Part shown: piece by piece, positions 1 to 7,072 of the stretch
Numbering within the stretch: position 1 is the first letter of the stretch
Layout: each line of letters begins with the position of its first letter
Origin: Actinomycetota bacterium
Lineage (GTDB): Bacteria > Actinomycetota > Acidimicrobiia > Acidimicrobiales > SZUA-35
Assembly (NCBI GenBank): GCA_027730885.1
Contig: JAQCHM010000011.1
Coordinates: 1-21,749 of the forward strand
Length of the DNA stretch: 21,749 bases
Reading direction: 5' to 3'
Notes under the pieces: model-generated
Seen by the model: the letters and a program-made list of their open reading frames with translations, nothing else
Databases searched by the model: none
Told to the model about the DNA's origin: nothing
Translations under genes and position numbers: made by a program

Positions 1-463
1 CCCCTCCGGGCGTTTCACGCTCGATGAGCATGATGACCGCGGGACTGATGCGGGGAAAGGACTGCAGCTTGCAGCTCGGACATTCCAGGGCCCGGTCGAT
101 GGAGTGCGGCACGTTCTGCGTACCGCACCGGCCACAGAACTGGTGGTCCCGAGCCCAGAGCAGCACCTGCGCCGCGCGCCCGGCCATGCCCCAGTCGTCG
201 TCGGGGATCCGCCCGAACAACGATCGGAGATTGACCCACTCGGCGTCGTCGGGATCGTCGAAACCCGACTTGGCGCGGGCGGCCCACACCGGGGTGCCGT
301 CGTCCAGGCCGAGGAGGTGTTGGGACTCCACGCCGACGGGGGCTTCGGTGCCGACCGGGATGCCACCGTCGACGACCATGACCTGTTGACGTTCATCAAT
401 CAGGAACCATCGGCCCTCGACGACGGGCATGTGCTCGGGAAGGTTGACGCGCGGTACGAACAT
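1..463 (-). CDS. nudC: NADH pyrophosphatase NudC, N-terminal part (cut by window edge)
   Basis: This is the first 154 residues of a NudC-type Nudix hydrolase; the Nudix box itself lies outside the window. The family hydrolyses NAD(H), and in some bacteria removes NAD caps from RNA 5' ends, giving NMN(H) and AMP. Visible are an N-terminal beta-rich domain and then a zinc ribbon with cysteines at about residues 110, 113, 129 and 132 (CGRC and CPSC). It is followed by FPRISPAVIMLIE, the typical entry into the Nudix fold. The ATG at 463 is the only good start: an in-frame TAG, which is the stop of the upstream gene, lies 9 bases before it. No strong Shine-Dalgarno is seen, so translation is probably coupled to the MaoC-like gene in the same operon. 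Family identity is secure; the decapping role is only family knowledge. Confidence 0.9.
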   Translation of the reverse strand, partial: MFVPRVNLPEHMPVVEGRWFLIDERQQVMVVDGGIPVGTEAPVGVESQHLLGLDDGTPVWAARAKSGFDDPDDAEWVNLRSLFGRIPDDDWGMAGRAAQVLLWARDHQFCGRCGTQNVPHSIDRALECPSCKLQSFPRISPAVIMLIERETPGG

Positions 464-472
464 CGTCGCAAC

Positions 473-1264
473 CTAGCGCAGCTGGCGCGTCTGATAGATG
501 GCCGTGTGGTCGATCGAACAGACCGGGGACCCGTCGTTGCCGGAGAGCAGGACGTCGGCCCGGACGAAAAGGTGACCCTTGCGGTCGAAGTTCTCGCGGA
601 CTTCTGCGGTCACCGTGACCTCTTCTTCGACCCCCAACGCCCGGTGGTATCTGGAGACCGATCCGACATGGATCCACGGCGGGAGGACGACCGAGCGGGT
701 GAGGGCCTCGTTGGCCCGCCGGAGCACCCAGCCGGGATGAACGGCCCGCCAATCGGCGACCGGGCTCTCGGAGTCTCGTATGTCGTCCAGGTAGCGGGTG
801 GCTTCGGCCGCCGAGCATCGTGTGGTGAAGGTGCCGAGCACGGTGCCGGGCGCCAGACTGTCCGGGGTGGCCGGCGGGCGACTCGCCGGCAACGGCGCCC
901 GGGCAGGTGGAGCCGGCTTACCGATGTCCTCGGTGAGGTGGGCTTCCAAGCGGGCGCGGACCCCGCGGTTGGTGGACGCCTCGACCGAGATCGAGCCGTC
1001 CTCGCCACGGCGGGCCCGGATCTCGACCTCTTCGCCGTCGTAGATGGGTGACCCGAACGTGACGTCGGTGCAGCCACGCTCGAAGAACTCCGGTCCCCAT
1101 GTCTCGATGAGGGGATGACAGAGGTAGGCGTAGACGTCGACGCCGGGGACAAGGCCTCCGGCGAAGCCCAGTTTGGCCGCCACCTCGTCGTCGTGGATCT
1201 TGTTGTCGCTCTCGGTCGCCGTGTTGAAGGCGATCAGCCGATGAACCGGAAGGTCGATACCCAT
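473..1264 (-). CDS. MaoC-like / hot-dog fold protein
   Basis: This 263-residue protein probably has two hot-dog repeats, like FAS1/MaoC-type dehydratases or acyl-thioester-binding proteins. The N-terminal repeat carries IHDDEVAAKLGFAGGLVPG at about residues 23-41, the usual hydratase-2-like pattern with an Asp/His pair before a G-x-GG-LVPG loop. The second half (about 150-260) contains HPGWVLRRANEALTRSV and a closing strand, SIDHTAIYQT, resembling the second repeat of thioesterase-like proteins. The likely substrate is an acyl-CoA, but I cannot say which. The ATG at 1264 is chosen because a -10 box, TACGCT, ends exactly six bases before it, implying a leaderless start. The open frame continues further upstream, but that stretch runs into the promoter region and has no domain. 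It is followed after 9 bases by nudC. Confidence 0.75.
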   Translation of the reverse strand: MGIDLPVHRLIAFNTATESDNKIHDDEVAAKLGFAGGLVPGVDVYAYLCHPLIETWGPEFFERGCTDVTFGSPIYDGEEVEIRARRGEDGSISVEASTNRGVRARLEAHLTEDIGKPAPPARAPLPASRPPATPDSLAPGTVLGTFTTRCSAAEATRYLDDIRDSESPVADWRAVHPGWVLRRANEALTRSVVLPPWIHVGSVSRYHRALGVEEEVTVTAEVRENFDRKGHLFVRADVLLSGNDGSPVCSIDHTAIYQTRQLR

Positions 1265-1270
1265 GCTCGG

Positions 1271-1276
1271 AGCGTA
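1271..1276 (-). promoter_or_regulatory. -10 box of a leaderless promoter for the MaoC-like gene
   Basis: On the minus strand the hexamer TACGCT is followed by CCGAGC and then the ATG at 1264. This spacing puts transcription initiation at or within a base of the start codon. Confidence 0.6.
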
Positions 1277-1291
1277 GTCCTGGGACCGCGT

Positions 1292-1307
1292 CGGAGAATA
1301 TTCTCCG
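1292..1307. promoter_or_regulatory. Perfect 16-bp palindrome, candidate operator
   Basis: CGGAGAATATTCTCCG is its own reverse complement. It covers about -28 to -43 relative to the inferred start at 1264, so it occupies the -35 region of the MaoC-like/nudC operon. A dimeric repressor bound here would block RNA polymerase. The cognate regulator is not identifiable from the window. Confidence 0.5.
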
Positions 1308-1427
1308 GATCTCCACATGACCGGGCCGAGGCGGCCGAGCGGGGGCATCCGGACGGGTGCGGCAAGCGGCGCCACGCACCGGTCCCGCTTTTCGTTGACC
1401 GTTCCCACGCCGGGGCACCAGGTCACG

Positions 1428-1433
1428 TACGCT
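1428..1433 (+). promoter_or_regulatory. -10 box of a leaderless promoter for the aldose-epimerase-like gene
   Basis: TACGCT is followed by TGGTTG and then ATG at 1440, the same six-base spacing as at the divergent gene. No Shine-Dalgarno precedes the ATG. Confidence 0.6.
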
Positions 1434-1439
1434 TGGTTG

Positions 1440-2204
1440 ATGGAGTTGGCGAGTATCCGGGCCCAGGCCACCATCGACCTCGACGGTGGCCGTTTGGCAT
1501 CGCTCGTCGTCGATGGACTGGAACTGCTGGTCAATTCGGCCGATCGACCCAGCCGCTGGGGCTCGTTTCCCATGATTCCCTGGTGCGGTCGCCTCCCCCA
1601 CGGTGTCCTCAACTTCGAGGGTCAAACCTACGAGTTCCCGCTCAACAGTCCCCCTCACGCCAACCACGGCCGGGCATTCCTGCAGCGGTGGCAGCAGCTC
1701 GACGGCCAGACCATCGGCACCGACCTCGTCGACCCCTGGCCCTTCGGTGGGACGGTGAAACAGCGCTTCGAGCTCACCGAGAACACACTGATCGTCGGCG
1801 TCGACGTCCAGGCAGGACACATGACCATGCCGGTCATGGCCGGTTGGCACCCCTGGTTCCGCAAGCGCTTGACCCGGGGCGGCCCGGCCGAACTTCGCTT
1901 CTCCGGCGGCATGGCCTACGCCGCCACCGATGTTCAGATCCTTACCGGCGAGCTCATCCCGCTACCCGAGCCCCCATGGGATCACTGCCTCGTCGGTCTG
2001 GAGTCCCCTCCGGTGATCGAGTGGCCCGGCGCTCTGCGACTCACGATCTCGTCGACGTTCGACCACTGGGTCATCTTCACCGAACCCGAGAAAGCGCTCT
2101 GTGTCGAACCGCAGTCCGGGCCACCGAACCAGTTCCACCTCGACCCGAGAGTCCTCCAAGCCGGCCAGCGCCTGGTCGGCTCCATGACCCTCACCTGGGA
2201 CTGA
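1440..2204 (+). CDS. Aldose 1-epimerase family protein (galactose-mutarotase-like fold)
   Basis: This 254-residue protein belongs to the galactose mutarotase-like superfamily, which interconverts alpha and beta anomers of sugars or sugar phosphates. Visible landmarks are GSFPMIPWCGRL at about 41-52 (the active-site arginine region), HANHGRA at about 73-79 with the conserved His76, AGWHPWF at about 134-140 with the second conserved His137, and CVEPQSGPP near the C-terminus, where the catalytic glutamate is expected. The length is slightly short of GalM (about 340) and close to the compact bacterial homologues. The frame is open back to 1317, but the ATG at 1440 fits the promoter position and begins just before the first beta strand. 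It is divergent from the MaoC-like/nudC operon. The precise sugar cannot be inferred. Confidence 0.85.
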   Translation: MELASIRAQATIDLDGGRLASLVVDGLELLVNSADRPSRWGSFPMIPWCGRLPHGVLNFEGQTYEFPLNSPPHANHGRAFLQRWQQLDGQTIGTDLVDPWPFGGTVKQRFELTENTLIVGVDVQAGHMTMPVMAGWHPWFRKRLTRGGPAELRFSGGMAYAATDVQILTGELIPLPEPPWDHCLVGLESPPVIEWPGALRLTISSTFDHWVIFTEPEKALCVEPQSGPPNQFHLDPRVLQAGQRLVGSMTLTWD

Positions 2205-2243
2205 TCTCCTCGTCCTGCCCACTTCATGAGGCGTCGGCGCCCA

Positions 2244-2255
2244 GGGCAAGTGCCC
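2244..2255. terminator. Small hairpin between convergent genes, possible terminator
   Basis: GGGC-AAGT-GCCC forms a short stem in the 55-bp gap between two convergent genes. The stem is only four G-C pairs and no clear T-tract follows on either strand, so this is a weak call. Confidence 0.25.
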
Positions 2256-2259
2256 ACGC

Positions 2260-3726
2260 TCAGGGACGCGGCCCGAAAGGATCCCTCAACAGCTGCGCCG
2301 CCCGGACCGCAGCCGTGGCCGGCCGGTCGGTCGCGCGTTCGAAACGGTCGGCGCTCATGAGCAGACGGCGACTGCTCCGAACTCCCAACCACCGCAGCGG
2401 CTCGGGTTCCCAGTCCCGCGACTTCACCCCGACAATCGGCAGCGACGTGCGCTCGGTGTCGTGACCACAGATCAACTCGGCCAGCGTGCGCCCGGCGAGG
2501 TTCGACGCGGCGACACCCTCGCCCACGTATCCACCGAGTTCGGCTCTCCCCTGGGAGGGGTCGTAACGCACGAAGGGCATCCAGTTCCTCGGGATGGCCA
2601 ACACACCACCCCAACGGTGGGTGATCCGGGCCTCGGAAACGGCGGGCAACAGGTCAGCCAGGGTCGATGCGATGAGCCGATGGGCCCGCAGGTTCTGTTC
2701 TGTTCGAGCTCGAATCCTCGACCCGAACAGGTACGGGACGCCTCGGCCGCCGAATGCCAGGCGGTTGTCGGCCGTTCGTTGGCCGTAGATGACGAGGTAG
2801 CGGTCGTCGGCGAAGGTGGGGCGGTCGGTCAACCCGATGTTCCCGAACACGTCGTCGCTCAAGGGCTCGGTGGCGATCATGAGCGAGTACACCGGGATGA
2901 AGTGGCGGCGCATGCCCGGTAGGTCGCGGGTGTAGGCCTCGGTGGAGCGAACGACGACCCCTGCTCGCAGCCGTGTGGTCGACGCATGCTCACGCCCCGT
3001 CGCCCGGACCCGAACCCAACCCGGTTCTAATTCGACCACCTCGGTGCCCTCGTAGATCGTCACGCCCAGGCGTTCGACGGTCTCGGCCAGACCGCGCACC
3101 AGCCGGGCGGGGTCGAGCGCCGCTGACGGAGCGAGGAAGATACCGCTGCGAACCCTGGTTGCCCCGAGCAACGCTGTTGCCTCCGCGACGTCGAGCAGCC
3201 GCACTTCCTCCTCGGTGAACCCGAGGCGGCGATGATGGCTGACCTCTGCCCGCTGGCGCTCGGCCTGCGGAGCGGTCCTGGCAACACGTACCGTGCCGCC
3301 TTTCTGGAAGTGCGCGTCGATGTGCTCGGTCACGCAGACTCGGCCGACCTCGTCGACTGCGTCGAACGCAGCCCGAGCCTGGCGCAGGGCTTCCGATGGA
3401 CTCGATCGGGCGGCGAAGGCCTCGAAGGATCCGGCGAGTTCGCCCTCGCACCAGCCGCCGTTTCGTCCGCTCGCCCCGAATCCGCAGACTTCGCGTTCGA
3501 TGACGACGATTCGCTTCCCGGGATCGAGGCGAGCCAGGTAGTAGGCCGTCCAGAGACCACTGAATCCTCCGCCGACGATCGCGACGTCGAGCGGTTCGAG
3601 CGGGTCGGGGCCGCCGGCACCCCCGCCGAGACCAGGGCGTCGTCGAAGCGGCGGATCGAGTCGATCAAGCCACAGCGTGGCCGGATGAGCCGAGGCGACG
3701 GAGTCGACCATGGAGAGGGACGTCAC
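2260..3726 (-). CDS. FAD-dependent oxidoreductase, DAO family (amine/amino-acid oxidase-like)
   Basis: This 488-residue flavoenzyme of the D-amino-acid oxidase/glycine oxidase superfamily is closest in style to gamma-glutamylputrescine oxidase (PuuB)-like proteins. The dinucleotide-binding motif DVAIVGGGFSGLWTAYYLA is at about 47-65, with the ribose-binding acid in VVIERE at about 74-79. The PuuB-like GFGASGRNGGW is at about 82-92 and a C-terminal FAD-contact segment, GYVGEGVAASNLAGR, lies near residue 410. Such enzymes oxidise a C-N bond, releasing an aldehyde or ketone, an amine or ammonia, and H2O2. The GTG at 3726 is preferred because TAGGAT lies exactly six bases upstream; ATG at 3711 is the alternative. 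It is divergent from the acyltransferase/GNAT/Lrp operon and probably belongs to the same pathway. The substrate is unknown. Confidence 0.85.
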   Translation of the reverse strand: MTSLSMVDSVASAHPATLWLDRLDPPLRRRPGLGGGAGGPDPLEPLDVAIVGGGFSGLWTAYYLARLDPGKRIVVIEREVCGFGASGRNGGWCEGELAGSFEAFAARSSPSEALRQARAAFDAVDEVGRVCVTEHIDAHFQKGGTVRVARTAPQAERQRAEVSHHRRLGFTEEEVRLLDVAEATALLGATRVRSGIFLAPSAALDPARLVRGLAETVERLGVTIYEGTEVVELEPGWVRVRATGREHASTTRLRAGVVVRSTEAYTRDLPGMRRHFIPVYSLMIATEPLSDDVFGNIGLTDRPTFADDRYLVIYGQRTADNRLAFGGRGVPYLFGSRIRARTEQNLRAHRLIASTLADLLPAVSEARITHRWGGVLAIPRNWMPFVRYDPSQGRAELGGYVGEGVAASNLAGRTLAELICGHDTERTSLPIVGVKSRDWEPEPLRWLGVRSSRRLLMSADRFERATDRPATAAVRAAQLLRDPFGPRP

Positions 3727-3732
3727 GGCCGA

Positions 3733-3738
3733 ATCCTA
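3733..3738 (-). promoter_or_regulatory. -10 box of a leaderless promoter for the FAD oxidoreductase
   Basis: Minus-strand TAGGAT is followed by TCGGCC and then the GTG at 3726. The match in spacing to other genes in the window supports GTG as the real start. Confidence 0.55.
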
Positions 3739-3834
3739 ACCAGCCGGTTCACCACGACCGCGCGTGACCGGACGCGCCCGGCCGAGAGCGATCGGACAAC
3801 GAATCGACTCAACAAGAGCCCCGGTGTCCAGAGT

Positions 3835-3866
3835 TTTCGAAGTTTGCTTGCCTTTGCACTTCGAAA
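3835..3866. promoter_or_regulatory. 9-bp inverted repeat around a -35 box, candidate operator
   Basis: TTTCGAAGT at 3835-3843 and its exact reverse complement ACTTCGAAA at 3858-3866 are separated by 14 bases. Each arm also contains the palindrome TTCGAA, so the site can be read as two half-operators about 24 bp apart, on one face of the helix. The -35 box TTGCCT lies between the arms and the right arm sits in the spacer. A third, imperfect TCGAAG occurs at 3880-3885. The regulator encoded at 5838-6281 is the natural candidate to bind here. Confidence 0.55.
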
Positions 3867-3876
3867 TTAGTACAGT
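3848..3876 (+). promoter_or_regulatory. Sigma-70-type promoter of the acyltransferase/GNAT/Lrp operon
   Basis: TTGCCT (3848-3853), a 17-base spacer, then TACAGT (3871-3876). Transcription should start near 3883, leaving a leader of about 47 bases with AGGA at 3920-3923 as a Shine-Dalgarno six bases before the ATG at 3930. The stretch is visibly richer in A+T than its surroundings. Confidence 0.6.
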
Positions 3877-3929
3877 AGGTCGAAGCGGTTGCAATTTCAA
3901 CCAATCTCCAATCTTCGGCAGGATCTTTC

Positions 3930-5066
3930 ATGAAACGGCCCCCCATACGACTGCTCGACCTCTCCGGCTCACCGGCGGCGATCGGTCGTGCGCACGGAGG
4001 AGCCTTCGCCTCGGAGATTCGACATTACGCCGATGACCGAATCGGTCTGGTCACGTCCGGCCTGTGGAGTGGCGGTTCGTTGTCCCGTCACCAAGTGCTC
4101 GACATCGCGGAGTCCATGCTCGATGCCCACGAGGCATTCGATGCTCCCTTGTTCGCCGAACTGACGGCGATGGCGATCGCCTCCGGCCTGACCCCGGCCG
4201 AAGCGGTCGTGGCCGGGGGGTTCACTGACTTCGTCGACACCGTGCGGGCCGTCGTCGGTGGCGAGGCTCCCCTCAGCGTGGTCGAGGACGACTGCACCGC
4301 GGTCATCGTCCCCGACCACCGGGCCGATGGGGCGGGCTTCTTTGCCCAGACCTGGGACATGCACGACTCGGCCACCGATCACGTGGTCCTGTTGCGCATC
4401 CAGCCCGACGACGGCCCCAACGCATTGGTCTTCACGACCACCGGCTGCCTCGGGCAACTCGGTATGAACGACGAAGGCGTGTGCGTGGGCATCAACAGTC
4501 TGGCGAGCGTCGACGGCGTCCGAGGGGTGACCTGGCCCACCGTCGTACGGGCCATGCTGCGCTCCTCCACCGCCGCCGAGGCCCTCTCCATCCTCCTCGA
4601 AGCCGACCTTGCCGGCGCCCACAACTACCTCATCTTCGACCGGCACGGCGATGGCTTCAACGTCGAGGCCATGCCCTCGGCCAGGCCGGTGACCCGCCTC
4701 GGGTCGACGCCGCTCGTACACACCAACCATGCAGTCGACGCCCAGGCCAAGGCGGTCCAGGCCCACAAGGACGCCGGTCTGCTCGACAGCTCGACGCGAC
4801 GCCTCTCCCAGGCGGCATCACTCCTGGCCCAGGGCACGATCGACGCCGATCGGTTGATCGAGCTGACCCGGGAACCGTCCGCAATCTGCCAGTTGGCGGC
4901 CGCGCCGTATCACATCGAGTCCAGCGGTGCCGCGGTCATGCGCCCGGCCACAGGTGACTTCTGGGCCTGTTGGGGGCCGCCGAGTGAGAACGACTTCCAA
5001 GCCTTCAGCCTCACGGGCCAACACGCCTCCAACGCGCCTGCAACCCGTCCGACCTCACCCGTCTAA
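3930..5066 (+). CDS. C45-family (acyl-CoA:6-APA acyltransferase-like) Ntn hydrolase
   Basis: This 378-residue protein resembles peptidase family C45, the family of penicillin acyltransferase. These are N-terminal-nucleophile enzymes that self-cleave before a cysteine and then hydrolyse or transfer an acyl group on an amide. The expected nucleophile is Cys122 in EDDCTAVIV. It is followed by the family pattern GAGFFAQTWDMH (compare GN-x-Q-x-WD) and by a glycine-rich strand, TTTGCLGQLGMNDEGVCVGIN. The region ahead of the cysteine (1-121) would be the cleaved propeptide-like alpha subunit. LVHTNHA at about residue 270 matches the late Asn/His segment of the family. It starts an operon with a GNAT acetyltransferase and an Lrp regulator, facing an amine oxidase. 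In this setting hydrolysis or formation of an N-acyl amine is more likely than antibiotic synthesis, but the substrate is unknown. Confidence 0.8.
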   Translation: MKRPPIRLLDLSGSPAAIGRAHGGAFASEIRHYADDRIGLVTSGLWSGGSLSRHQVLDIAESMLDAHEAFDAPLFAELTAMAIASGLTPAEAVVAGGFTDFVDTVRAVVGGEAPLSVVEDDCTAVIVPDHRADGAGFFAQTWDMHDSATDHVVLLRIQPDDGPNALVFTTTGCLGQLGMNDEGVCVGINSLASVDGVRGVTWPTVVRAMLRSSTAAEALSILLEADLAGAHNYLIFDRHGDGFNVEAMPSARPVTRLGSTPLVHTNHAVDAQAKAVQAHKDAGLLDSSTRRLSQAASLLAQGTIDADRLIELTREPSAICQLAAAPYHIESSGAAVMRPATGDFWACWGPPSENDFQAFSLTGQHASNAPATRPTSPV

Positions 5067-5099
5067 CCCCACCTATCCGAACATGTCCGGAAGCTTCAC

Positions 5100-5768
5100 A
5101 TGAGCACGCTGAGTTCTGACTACATCTGCCTCGTGGGGGCCCGCTCGGGCCTCCGTTACGAACACCTACGCCACGAGTGGGCGGGGGAACTTCGAGCCCT
5201 CGGAGTCACCGCTTTTCCGACGGCCGATCCTGATCGACTCACCAACGAACGCGACATTTGCGGGATGGCCACGGTCTTTCCCGAGGGATGTTTTGTCGGT
5301 CTCGACGACGGACGAGCGGTCGCCATGGGTCTTGGCGTCCGTCGTCATTTCGACCTCGACAATCCCCAGCACCGGTTGGCCGATCTCTTCGACGGTGAAT
5401 TGGGCACAGCACATCACGGCGACGGCACCTGGTACTACGGCATCGACATCGCCGTCTCCCCCACCCACCGCAAGCTGGGAGTCGGTAAGGAGCTCTACGA
5501 GCTGCGCAAACAAGTCTGCAAGGAGCTCCACCTGGAGGGCATCGTCGCCGGTGGTGTCATCCCCGGGTTCGCGCAACACAAGCACGAGATGTCGGCCGAC
5601 GAGTACATCCAGGCGGTCGTCGCCGGGACACTCTATGATCCCACTCTCACCTTCCAGCTCGAGAACGGGTTCGAGGCGGGTTGTGCGTTGGTCGATTACT
5701 ACCCCGACCCCGCAGTAGACAACTTCACCGCCCTCATCGTCTGGAACAACCCCGACTATCGGCGCTGA
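5100..5768 (+). CDS. GNAT-family N-acetyltransferase
   Basis: This 222-residue GNAT protein transfers an acyl group from acyl-CoA to an amine. Motif A, the pyrophosphate-binding loop, is IAVSPTHRKLGVGKELYELR at about 117-136, with R/K-x-L-G-x-G at 124-129. The C-terminal half (about residues 145-222) is distinctive: it includes AGGVIPGFAQH, MSADEYIQAVVAGTLYDPT, FQLENGFE and a terminal VWNNPDY. From memory this closely resembles the GNAT domain fused to a carbon-nitrogen hydrolase (nitrilase) in proteins such as Bacillus YhcX. Here it stands alone beside a different amidase-type enzyme (C45), as if the hydrolase partner had been swapped. GGAAG lies eight bases before the ATG at 5100. It is 33 bases downstream of the C45 gene, in the same operon. 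Confidence 0.85.
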   Translation: MSTLSSDYICLVGARSGLRYEHLRHEWAGELRALGVTAFPTADPDRLTNERDICGMATVFPEGCFVGLDDGRAVAMGLGVRRHFDLDNPQHRLADLFDGELGTAHHGDGTWYYGIDIAVSPTHRKLGVGKELYELRKQVCKELHLEGIVAGGVIPGFAQHKHEMSADEYIQAVVAGTLYDPTLTFQLENGFEAGCALVDYYPDPAVDNFTALIVWNNPDYRR

Positions 5769-5837
5769 CCGTTGCCCGTCTCCCCGACTGGCGGCCCTTC
5801 CGAAAGTCCAGAACGCCGGCAGAGGCCAATCGGAGAC

Positions 5838-6281
5838 ATGCTCGACCACACCGACCGTGAGATCATCCGCCACCTGCAAGGCGATGGTCGAATGTCCTAC
5901 TCGCAACTCGGTCAATTGGTCGGCTTGTCCGACGCCGCTGCCCGCCAACGGGTCAACCGTTTGCACTCACGTGGGACCATCGACATCGTGGCGATCACCG
6001 ATCCCCAGCTCGTCGGCTTGGAGTTCCAAGCCCTGCTGGGTATCAGCGTCGCGGGAGACGCCCGTCGCGTCGCCGATCAACTGGCACCGATCAAACAGGT
6101 CGTCTACGTCGTGTTGACGGCCGGTCGTTACGAGGTCTTGGCCGAAGTCGTTTGCCTCAACACCGAGACCTTTCTCGAACTGGTCAACGGCACGATCCGG
6201 GTGATGCCGGGCGTCCGGTCGGTCGAGGTCTACCCCTACATGCTCGTGACCAAGCAGACGTACGACTGGGGCGTCGGCTAG
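5838..6281 (+). CDS. Lrp/AsnC-family transcriptional regulator
   Basis: This 147-residue protein has the standard Lrp/AsnC plan. An AsnC-type helix-turn-helix covers about residues 1-50 (LDHTDREIIRHLQGDGRMSY, then SQLGQLVGLSDAAARQRV). A RAM/ligand-binding alpha-beta domain follows at about 65-140, ending in VRSVEVYPYMLVTKQTYD. Such regulators sense amino acids or related amines. The ATG at 5838 with GGAG three to six bases upstream gives the usual MLD-x-x-D N-terminus. A longer frame from a TTG at 5772 adds 22 low-complexity residues and is less likely. It is the last gene of the operon that starts at 3930. Auto-regulation through the inverted repeat at 3835-3866 is plausible but not shown. 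Confidence 0.9.
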   Translation: MLDHTDREIIRHLQGDGRMSYSQLGQLVGLSDAAARQRVNRLHSRGTIDIVAITDPQLVGLEFQALLGISVAGDARRVADQLAPIKQVVYVVLTAGRYEVLAEVVCLNTETFLELVNGTIRVMPGVRSVEVYPYMLVTKQTYDWGVG

Positions 6282-6288
6282 CGGTCAT

Positions 6289-7065
6289 TCACTGGGCCGT
6301 CCAGCCTCCGTCGACCATGAGCGTCGTCCCCGTGATGAGTGATGCCGCGGGGCTGCACAGGAAGACGACGGCGCCCACGACGTCAGCGACCTGCCCGAAG
6401 CGGCCCAAGGGAATCCGCGACAGGAGGTCGGGCCCGATGACGGGGTCGTGCAACCGGTCATGGGTCATCGGCGTGTCGATCGCGGTGGGTCCGACGGCGA
6501 CAACGCGGACGCCCTTCGGAGCAAGTTCGATGGCCAGGGACTTCGTCAAACCCTCGACGAAGTGCTTGGTGGCCGAATACACACAGTGATTGGGCCGGCC
6601 GTTCTTGCCGAAGGTGGACGACAGGTTCACGATCACGCCACGCCCCTGCTCGATCATGTGCCGGGACGCGGCCTGGGCCACGAACACCGCCGCCGTGCAG
6701 TTGAGGTCGATCATCGCCCGCACCGCATCGTCGTCATAGGCCAGGATCGATCCGGCGATACCCATGCCGGCGTTGTTCACGAGGATGTCGACCTGCTCCA
6801 GTTCGGCGAAGGCGGTCCGCATCGCAGCGGTGTCCTGCACGTCGCACACGACCCCCCGGCCAGTCCCCCCTCGTTGTTCGATCTCGCCGACGACCTCGTC
6901 GATCTCGGCGGCGGTGCGAGCCATCGCCACCACTTTGGCCCCGGCCTCGGCCAGACCAAGTGCGCAACCACGACCGATGCCCCGGCCGGCGCCGGTCACC
7001 ACCGCGACCTGGCCATCGACTCGCATCGAGGCGAGCATGCTCGGCTGGTCCGCAGGAATCGTCAT
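6289..7065 (-). CDS. Short-chain dehydrogenase/reductase (SDR)
   Basis: This 258-residue classical SDR is an NAD(P)(H)-dependent oxidoreductase of alcohols or ketones. The cofactor motif TGAGRGIG is at 24-31, NNAG at 97-100, the catalytic serine in IVNLSS near 149-150, and YSATK gives Tyr163 and Lys167. The C-terminus, ITGTTLMVDGGW, is the family hallmark. VVAMAR after beta-2 suggests possible NADP preference, but this is weak. The ATG at 7065 has GAGG six bases upstream, and that GAGG overlaps the TGA of the CorC-like gene, so the two are probably translationally coupled. A start at 7098 would add a residue stretch overlapping the upstream gene. It converges on the Lrp gene with a gap of only 7 bases. 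The substrate is unknown. Confidence 0.9.
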   Translation of the reverse strand: MTIPADQPSMLASMRVDGQVAVVTGAGRGIGRGCALGLAEAGAKVVAMARTAAEIDEVVGEIEQRGGTGRGVVCDVQDTAAMRTAFAELEQVDILVNNAGMGIAGSILAYDDDAVRAMIDLNCTAAVFVAQAASRHMIEQGRGVIVNLSSTFGKNGRPNHCVYSATKHFVEGLTKSLAIELAPKGVRVVAVGPTAIDTPMTHDRLHDPVIGPDLLSRIPLGRFGQVADVVGAVVFLCSPAASLITGTTLMVDGGWTAQ

Positions 7066-7072
7066 CGAAACC

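Noticed and set aside
104..1051. Long plus-strand open frame opposite nudC and the MaoC-like gene
   Set aside because: It is an antisense shadow in high-G+C DNA; both minus-strand genes have clear domains and the plus frame has none.
1115..2464. 449-codon plus-strand frame across the aldose-epimerase-like gene
   Set aside because: Arg/Pro-rich frame-shifted shadow with no domain; the overlapping frame carries mutarotase motifs.
5772..5837. Longer start (TTG 5772) for the Lrp/AsnC gene
   Set aside because: It adds 22 low-complexity residues, whereas ATG 5838 gives the standard MLD-x-x-D start with GGAG upstream.
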